Origin: Zymomonas sp.
Lineage (GTDB): Bacteria; Pseudomonadota; Alphaproteobacteria; Sphingomonadales; Sphingomonadaceae
NCBI GenBank assembly: GCA_027489105.1
Contig: JAIYAJ010000359.1
Span: 1 to 11,769 of the forward strand
Direction: 5' to 3'
Length of the DNA stretch: 11,769 bases
Of this stretch, positions 7,839 through 11,769 are shown in pieces. The notes under the pieces were generated by a model, which worked only from the letters and a program-made list of their open reading frames with translations, searched no databases and was not told the origin of the DNA. The first letter of the stretch is position 1; the number at the start of each line of letters is the position of its first letter. Both the position numbers and the translations under genes were made by a program.

Positions 7839-8951
7839 TCATTCTCGCTGGAGATGGACCAGCGGCGCCTCGAACCAGCCGCGATAGCCCTCCGGACCGT
7901 AGCTCTCCCGGACGGCGCCGCCACCGCCCAGCCCCATCGCGATCAGCTTGGCCCCAAAACTGCGCTGCGTCGGCGTCACGGCCGGGGGGCCGCCCGCTTC
8001 GGCCCAGCCGAGCGACAACAGCGCGTCTTCGCCCTCGCCCGACAGGCTCCACTCGACCGCGATCGACCCGCCGGGAACCGACAGCGCGCCATATTTGACG
8101 GCATTGCTGCCGAGTTCGTGCAGCAACATCGCGGTGCTGATCGCCCCCTTGGGTGCAAGCTGCACGGCCGGCCCCGCTGCCGTGAAACGCTCTGGCGGGG
8201 CGTGCCGGACAAGGCTGTTAGCAACCACCGTGCGCATGTCCGTTTCCGTCCATTTCTTGCGCTGGAGCAGTTCATGCGCCTCGGTTAGGGCATCGAGCCG
8301 GCTCTGAAAGGATTCGACCGGTCCCCGGCTCGGCACAGCACGCAGCGTCTGGCTCGCCAGCCCGTTGATCATCGCCAATGTCTGGTTCAGCCGCTCGGAC
8401 AGAAGATCGTTGAGTTGGCGCCGTTCGATATCTTCTTCCATCTGCCGCAACATCGCCCGGCGCAGCTCGAGCTGTGCGATCACCTGCCGCGCGAGCGTGG
8501 TCAGCATGCCCTGCTGTACGGGGGTCAGGCCTTCGGGCCGGGGTTCATGATCGATCACGCAGAGCATACCGAGGACCTCGCCGCGCGGTGCGACCAGCGG
8601 CGCCCCGGCGTAGAAGCGGATGCCATCCGCAATACTGACAAGACTGTTCTCAGCAGTGCGGGGATCTGCGGTCAGGTCGGGAATGATCAGCATTTCACTG
8701 CTGCCGAGGCCGAGTCTGCACACCGACTGATCGATCGGCGTCTCCTCCTGCTCCAGCCCGACGCGCGCCTTGAACCATTGCCTGTCGGTTTCCACCAGGC
8801 TCACAAGCGAGATGGGCGTACCGCACAGCTGTGCCGCCAGTTGCACGATATCGTCGAAATCGGCTTCGGGGGGCGTGTCGAGAATTTCATATTCGGACAG
8901 CGCCGCCAAACGCGCCCGGTCATGAAATTGGGGTTCTACTAAGCTACGCAT
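7839..8951 (-). CDS. GAF-domain HWE-type sensor kinase lacking the phospho-acceptor histidine
   Basis: The 370-residue protein has an N-terminal GAF sensor domain (about residues 10-165; SEYEILDTPPEADFDDI and DRQWFKARVGL are characteristic), a short coiled linker, and an HWE/HisKA_2 kinase module. The ATP-binding half is complete: N-box His278 in LLHELGSNAVKYGALS, Trp316 and Glu318 in GWAEAGGP, and the glycine motif SFGAKLIAMGLGG. The dimerisation segment normally reads ELNHRVKNTLA; here it is LLSERLNQTLA, so the histidine is Glu186 and the following Lys-Asn is Asn-Gln. There is no transmembrane segment, so the protein is cytosolic. I chose ATG at 8951 because AGGTGGAG precedes it by 7 bases; a start at 9008 would add 19 residues with no clear ribosome site. 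Conventional autophosphorylation looks unlikely. It may be an ATP-binding regulatory pseudokinase. The domain call is firm. Confidence 0.9.
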   Translation of the reverse strand: MRSLVEPQFHDRARLAALSEYEILDTPPEADFDDIVQLAAQLCGTPISLVSLVETDRQWFKARVGLEQEETPIDQSVCRLGLGSSEMLIIPDLTADPRTAENSLVSIADGIRFYAGAPLVAPRGEVLGMLCVIDHEPRPEGLTPVQQGMLTTLARQVIAQLELRRAMLRQMEEDIERRQLNDLLSERLNQTLAMINGLASQTLRAVPSRGPVESFQSRLDALTEAHELLQRKKWTETDMRTVVANSLVRHAPPERFTAAGPAVQLAPKGAISTAMLLHELGSNAVKYGALSVPGGSIAVEWSLSGEGEDALLSLGWAEAGGPPAVTPTQRSFGAKLIAMGLGGGGAVRESYGPEGYRGWFEAPLVHLQRE

Positions 8952-8958
8952 CGCGCCA

Positions 8959-8966
8959 CTCCACCT
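8959..8966 (-). promoter_or_regulatory. Ribosome binding site deciding the kinase start
   Basis: Read on the minus strand this is AGGTGGAG, 7 bases before the ATG at 8951-8949. The longer in-frame ATG at 9008 has no comparable site, so the shorter start is preferred. Confidence 0.6.
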
Positions 8967-9027
8967 GGCTGCTGGGGTCGGTCCGCCGACAGATTCGATC
9001 TTCAACATAGTCCGACGACATGATGGT

Positions 9028-9055
9028 TCAACGTCGCGAAAATGCGGGGGTTTCC
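9028..9055 (-). promoter_or_regulatory. Possible EcfG-type promoter for the kinase gene
   Basis: On the minus strand GGAAAC (9055-9050), 16 bases, then CGTTGA (9033-9028) resembles the alphaproteobacterial general-stress promoter (GGAAC, 16-17 bases, CGTT), with one imperfect position in the -35 element. It lies about 77 bases before the chosen kinase start. Chance occurrence cannot be excluded. Confidence 0.25.
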
Positions 9056-9166
9056 CGCAACGCAGGTTTACCCCGGCCCAGCATCGAAGCGAAGGGCTAC
9101 CTCTCGTCGCCTAGGTGCGGCATGGTGGGCGGCATGCTGGATGCGGCGTCGAGGGCCGTGCCGACC

Positions 9167-9175
9167 GGGAGAGAG
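9167..9175 (+). promoter_or_regulatory. Ribosome binding site deciding the acyl-CoA ligase start
   Basis: GGGAGAGAG lies 6 bases before GTG 9182. It supports this start over ATG 9020, which would add 54 residues unlike the normal N terminus of the family. Confidence 0.6.
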
Positions 9176-9181
9176 ACGATC

Positions 9182-10720
9182 GTGACCACTGCCCCCCAGA
9201 CCCAGTCCCTGTCCGTCATGCTCCGGCGGTCGGCTGCGCGCCATGGCACCAAGCCTGCGCTGGTTTTCGGAGGTGCCAGCTGGAGCTATGCCGAGTTCGA
9301 CGCCATCGTCGACGAACTGGCCGCCGGTCTCGATGACCTGGGCGTGGTCAAGGGCGATCGCATCGCCATCCTCGCGCGCAACAGCCACAGCTTCATGGCG
9401 ATCCGGTTCGCGGTCGCGCGGATCGGCGCCGTGCTCGTTCCGATCAACGTCATGCTCGGCGCGCCCGACATCGCCTATATTCTCGACCATTCTGGCGCCC
9501 GCTTCCTGTTCGTCGATGCGACTCTGGTCGACCTTGCCCGCGATGCGGCCGCTGCCGTCGCCTCAGCCATCGAGGCAAGCTTCCTCGTCGAAGGCACCTG
9601 TGCCTCCGACATCCGTCGCTGGACCGACCTGCGCATCTCGGGCGCCACGATCGACGACCGGGCCGAAGCGGACGACCTGCTGCAGATCATCTACACCAGC
9701 GGGACCGAAAGCCGCCCCAAGGGCGCGATGCTCAGCCATGCTGCGGTCCTGTGGCAATATCAGAGTTGCCTGTTCGACTGCGGCTGGACTTCGGACACCG
9801 TCATCCTTCACGCCCTGCCGCTGTTCCACTGTGCGGCCCTCGACGCGATGGCGGGCCCGGCTCTCCAGGCAGGTGCGACCAGCGTCATCAGCCCCTCCGC
9901 CGCGCCCGATCAGGTGATCCCGCTTATCGAGCACCATCGCGTCACTGCCTTCTTCGCACCGCCTACGGTCTGGATATCGCTGCTGCGGTCCCCGCTGTTC
10001 GAGGCGCACGATATCTCCAGCCTCGCCAAGGGCTATTATGGCGCGTCGATCATGCCGGTGGCGGTGATCGAGGAGCTCAGCGAGCGTATTCCGGGCCTGC
10101 GGCTGTGGAACCTCTATGGCCAGACCGAAATAGCGCCGGTCGCGACTGTGCTGCAGCCCGAAGATCATGCAACGCGGCGGGGCTCGGCGGGCCGCCCTGC
10201 CCTCCATGTCCAGACCCGCGTGGTCGACGACGAGATGCGCGACGTCGCACCCGGCGAAATCGGCGAGATCGTTCACCGCTCCCCGCAGCTGCTGTCGGGC
10301 TATTGGCGCCAGCCGGAACTGTCCGAGACCGTTTTCGCCGGCGGCTGGTTCCACAGCGGCGACCTGGCGACAATCGACGCCGACGGCTTCATCACCGTCG
10401 TCGATCGCAAGAAGGACATGATCAAGACCGGCGGCGAGAATGTCTCCTCGCGCGAAGTCGAGGAGGCGATCTATGCCCATCCGCATGTATCGGAGGTTGC
10501 GGTGATCGGCCTGCCCGATCCCCACTGGATCGAGGCGGTGACCGCCTTCGTGGTGAAGCGGGCCGGAACCGCGCCAAGCGCCGAAGATCTGGAAGCGCAT
10601 TGCGCGGCTCGCCTTTCGGGGTTCAAGCGGCCCAAGCGCTTCGTCTTCGTCGACGATCTGCCGCGCAATGCCAGCGGCAAGATATTGAAGCGCGATCTGC
10701 GTCAGATGGCGCCCGGCTGA
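9182..10720 (+). CDS. Class I acyl-CoA synthetase (AMP-forming acid--CoA ligase)
   Basis: This 512-residue cytosolic protein belongs to the AMP-binding (ANL) superfamily, which activates a carboxylic acid with ATP to an acyl-adenylate and transfers it to CoA. The motifs appear in order: phosphate loop YTSGTESRPKGAMLSH from residue 171, YGQTE at 312-316, HSGDL at 391-395, the hinge DRKKDMIKTGGENVSSREVE around 408-427, and the catalytic Lys500 in RNASGKILKR. The phosphate loop has Glu-Ser where many members have Thr-Gly, a variant I believe occurs in medium- and long-chain acyl-CoA ligases. Length and start fit the family, with GTG 9182 behind GGGAGAG. The gene is divergent from the kinase and followed after 102 bases by a lipoprotein gene. 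No neighbouring beta-oxidation or aromatic-acid genes indicate the substrate; fatty acids or cyclic/aromatic acids are both possible. Confidence 0.94.
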   Translation: MTTAPQTQSLSVMLRRSAARHGTKPALVFGGASWSYAEFDAIVDELAAGLDDLGVVKGDRIAILARNSHSFMAIRFAVARIGAVLVPINVMLGAPDIAYILDHSGARFLFVDATLVDLARDAAAAVASAIEASFLVEGTCASDIRRWTDLRISGATIDDRAEADDLLQIIYTSGTESRPKGAMLSHAAVLWQYQSCLFDCGWTSDTVILHALPLFHCAALDAMAGPALQAGATSVISPSAAPDQVIPLIEHHRVTAFFAPPTVWISLLRSPLFEAHDISSLAKGYYGASIMPVAVIEELSERIPGLRLWNLYGQTEIAPVATVLQPEDHATRRGSAGRPALHVQTRVVDDEMRDVAPGEIGEIVHRSPQLLSGYWRQPELSETVFAGGWFHSGDLATIDADGFITVVDRKKDMIKTGGENVSSREVEEAIYAHPHVSEVAVIGLPDPHWIEAVTAFVVKRAGTAPSAEDLEAHCAARLSGFKRPKRFVFVDDLPRNASGKILKRDLRQMAPG

Positions 10721-10750
10721 GGCGCGTGGCCGATCAGCAAGAATTTGAAA

Positions 10751-10777
10751 AGAACCAAAGCGATCCGTCGACGTTGT
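10751..10777 (+). promoter_or_regulatory. Probable EcfG-type (general stress) promoter for the lipoprotein gene
   Basis: AGAAC at 10751-10755, a 16-base spacer and CGTTGT at 10772-10777 match the alphaproteobacterial EcfG consensus (GGAAC, 16-17 bases, CGTT) with one mismatch. The site ends 45 bases before the lipoprotein start, inside the 102-base gap after the ligase gene, a suitable distance for a dedicated promoter. Confidence 0.4.
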
Positions 10778-10809
10778 TCCTGTCATGGCCGTGCCCCCCG
10801 GTCGCCAAG

Positions 10810-10815
10810 AAGGAG
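10810..10815 (+). promoter_or_regulatory. Ribosome binding site of the lipoprotein gene
   Basis: AAGGAG sits 7 bases before ATG 10823. This fixes the start and excludes an in-frame TTG at 10745. Confidence 0.75.
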
Positions 10816-10822
10816 TTTCAAG

Positions 10823-11137
10823 ATGATCGCCCTGTCCAGGTCCCGCATTCTGCTCTGCACCCTGCCCGCGATACTTGCGCTGTCAGCCTGCCAGTCGAGC
10901 AACCCGACCGAACGCGGCCTGGCGCGCGGCGCGGCGATCGGCGCAGCCGGTGGTGCGGCGCTCGGCGCGGTCGTCGGCGGCGTGGGCGTCGGTGAGGGCG
11001 CTGCGATCGGCGCGGCCACCGGCGGTGCGATCGGCGCGCTGACCGCCAAGAACCGCCGCTATTATCGCGACCGTCGCGGCGACTGCTATTACAAGGACGA
11101 TGGCCGCCGCTATTATGTGGACCGCAACCGCTGCTGA
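10823..11137 (+). CDS. Small glycine-zipper lipoprotein
   Basis: The 104-residue protein begins with a lipoprotein signal peptide ending in a lipobox (LALSAC), so Cys23 should be lipidated and the mature protein held on a membrane of the envelope. Residues about 32-72 form a glycine-zipper segment rich in GxxxG/AxxxG spacing (GAAIGAAGGAALGAVVGG, then a second similar half from 57), probably inserting into the membrane as a helical hairpin. The basic tail contains three Tyr-Tyr pairs (80-81, 89-90, 97-98) and cysteines at 88 and 104 that could form a disulfide. Related small glycine-zipper proteins are associated with envelope integrity and stress, but no specific function is established for this one. 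The start is ATG 10823 behind AAGGAG, with a possible general-stress promoter upstream. The tail converges on the LysR gene with 4 bases between stops. Confidence 0.85.
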   Translation: MIALSRSRILLCTLPAILALSACQSSNPTERGLARGAAIGAAGGAALGAVVGGVGVGEGAAIGAATGGAIGALTAKNRRYYRDRRGDCYYKDDGRRYYVDRNRC

Positions 11138-11141
11138 TCCG

Positions 11142-11769
11142 TCAGCCGCTTTGATCCGTCGCCCCGGAGGCCATCTCCACCCCGAGTTCGGCCTCCAGGG
11201 CGGCGAGCATCGCCTGCACCTTCGGCAGCGCGTGCCGACGGTGCGGGCAGACCGCCCAGATCGGTTCGGGCGCATCAATGAACCCGTCGAGGAGCCGTAC
11301 CAGCCGCCCCGCCGCGAGATGATCGCGCACGTAAAATTCCGGCAACTGGCAGATCCCCAGCCCATCAAGCGCAGCTGCCACCAAGGCCGTACCGCTGTTA
11401 CAGCGCAGGCGACCACTCGGCACCAGCGTTCGACGCGTACCCTTCTCGCTAAAATGCCACACACCGCTCGTCCCGATCAGACAATCATGTATTTCCAGAT
11501 CGGCTGGCGTGCAGGGTAGCCCGCGCCCTGCCAGATAGGCCGGTGACGCGCACAGGACGAGCGAGCGAGCCCCGATCTGGCGGGCGTCGAGCCGCTGGTC
11601 GACAGGATGGCCGGTTCTGATCCCGATGTCGAAACCTTCGGCGACGAGGTCCACCACCCTGCTGGTCAGCTCCAGCGACACCGAGATGCGCGGATGCGTA
11701 CGAATGAACCTGCCGACGATGGGGGCCACGAAGCGTTCGCCAAGCGCAGTCGAGCAGGTGAGCCGCAGC
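11142..11769 (-). CDS. LysR-family transcriptional regulator, C-terminal part (5' end outside window)
   Basis: The frame is open to the end of the window (11769) and stops at 11142. The visible 209 residues are the substrate-binding domain of a LysR-type regulator. Typical stretches are LRLTCSTALGERFVAPIVGRF at the start of the domain (the first strand and helix), HPRISVSLELTSRVVDLVAEGFDIGIRTG, LVLCASPAYLAGRG, and GLGICQLPEFYVRDHLAAGRLVRLL near the end. The N-terminal helix-turn-helix lies beyond the window. The pattern resembles the CrgA/DsdC-like group that usually represses or activates a divergent neighbour. That neighbour would also lie beyond the window, so the target is unknown. It converges on the lipoprotein gene with no visible terminator between them. 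The family call is secure; the effector is unknown. Confidence 0.93.
   Translation of the reverse strand, partial: LRLTCSTALGERFVAPIVGRFIRTHPRISVSLELTSRVVDLVAEGFDIGIRTGHPVDQRLDARQIGARSLVLCASPAYLAGRGLPCTPADLEIHDCLIGTSGVWHFSEKGTRRTLVPSGRLRCNSGTALVAAALDGLGICQLPEFYVRDHLAAGRLVRLLDGFIDAPEPIWAVCPHRRHALPKVQAMLAALEAELGVEMASGATDQSG

Larger units (their letters stand above)
8952..9181. other. Divergent intergenic region between kinase and acyl-CoA ligase
   Basis: These 230 bases should carry the promoters of both flanking genes. They hold the EcfG-like match for the kinase and a small hairpin (GCGGG at 9044-9048 with CCCGC at 9054-9058). In-frame upstream extensions of both genes run into it, but neither extension looks like real protein. 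I could not pick a convincing sigma-70 promoter for the ligase. Confidence 0.5.

Noticed and set aside
7245..8288. 347-codon plus-strand frame across the DUF6311/kinase junction
   Set aside because: It is antisense to both genes, and its Arg/Gly/Ala-rich composition resembles no known family.
9020..9181. N-terminal extension of the acyl-CoA ligase
   Set aside because: The extra 54 residues do not resemble the family, and GTG 9182 has a good ribosome site.
9715..9732. Glu-Ser in the ligase phosphate loop as a sign of inactivity
   Set aside because: The rest of the loop (YTSGT..PKG) and the catalytic lysine are intact, and I believe this variant occurs in other acyl-CoA ligases, so it is not evidence of a broken enzyme.
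9563..10786. 407-codon minus-strand frame over the acyl-CoA ligase
   Set aside because: Antisense to every ANL motif, with no recognisable domain.
9751..10995. 414-codon plus-strand frame offset inside the ligase and lipoprotein genes
   Set aside because: Arg/Pro-rich frame-shifted product; the overlapped genes have intact motifs in their own frames.
10883..11464. 193-codon minus-strand frame over the lipoprotein and LysR end
   Set aside because: It lies antisense to the glycine zipper and out of frame with LysR. Low-complexity product.

Overview
The window reads as chromosomal DNA of a high-GC alphaproteobacterium, most likely a sphingomonad (Sphingomonadales). The pointers are GC-rich third codon positions with persistent TAT (Tyr) and CAT (His) codons, a TonB-dependent receptor beside exported hydrolases, a DUF6311 membrane protein, a GAF/HWE-type kinase and a glycine-zipper lipoprotein. 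I see no tRNA, rRNA, CRISPR array, insertion sequence or phage gene. No gap between genes exceeds 300 bases; the longest is about 230 bases (8952-9181), between the divergent kinase and acyl-CoA ligase genes.

Region 1 (1-6013, plus strand) is a catabolic or scavenging block. It starts with the C-terminal 396 residues of a TonB-dependent outer-membrane receptor, closed by a hairpin terminator. Three closely spaced genes for exported hydrolases follow: a Sec-targeted tannase/feruloyl-esterase-family protein, a Tat-targeted DUF885 putative metallohydrolase, and a Sec-targeted metal-dependent amidohydrolase of the Xaa-Pro-dipeptidase-like group. Gaps of 36 and 25 bases suggest one operon. The inferred logic is uptake of a bulky ester/amide-linked compound through the receptor, then ester and amide cleavage in the periplasm. 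The substrate cannot be read from the sequence.

Region 2 (6060-8951, minus strand) holds two co-directional genes. The upstream one is a GAF-domain HWE-type sensor kinase whose ATP-binding half is intact, but whose usual phospho-accepting histidine is a glutamate. The downstream one is a polytopic DUF6311 protein resembling GT-C glycosyltransferases. It converges on the amidohydrolase gene across a hairpin that may act as a terminator.

Region 3 (9182-11137, plus strand) holds a complete class I acyl-CoA synthetase, divergent from the kinase, then a small glycine-zipper lipoprotein. The lipoprotein is preceded by a plausible EcfG-type (general stress response) promoter. A LysR-family regulator on the minus strand, cut by the window end, converges on it with only 4 bases between the stop codons.

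The most unusual points are the kinase without its phospho-acceptor histidine next to a glycosyltransferase-like gene, and the receptor plus three-hydrolase cluster as a possible undescribed uptake and degradation locus.
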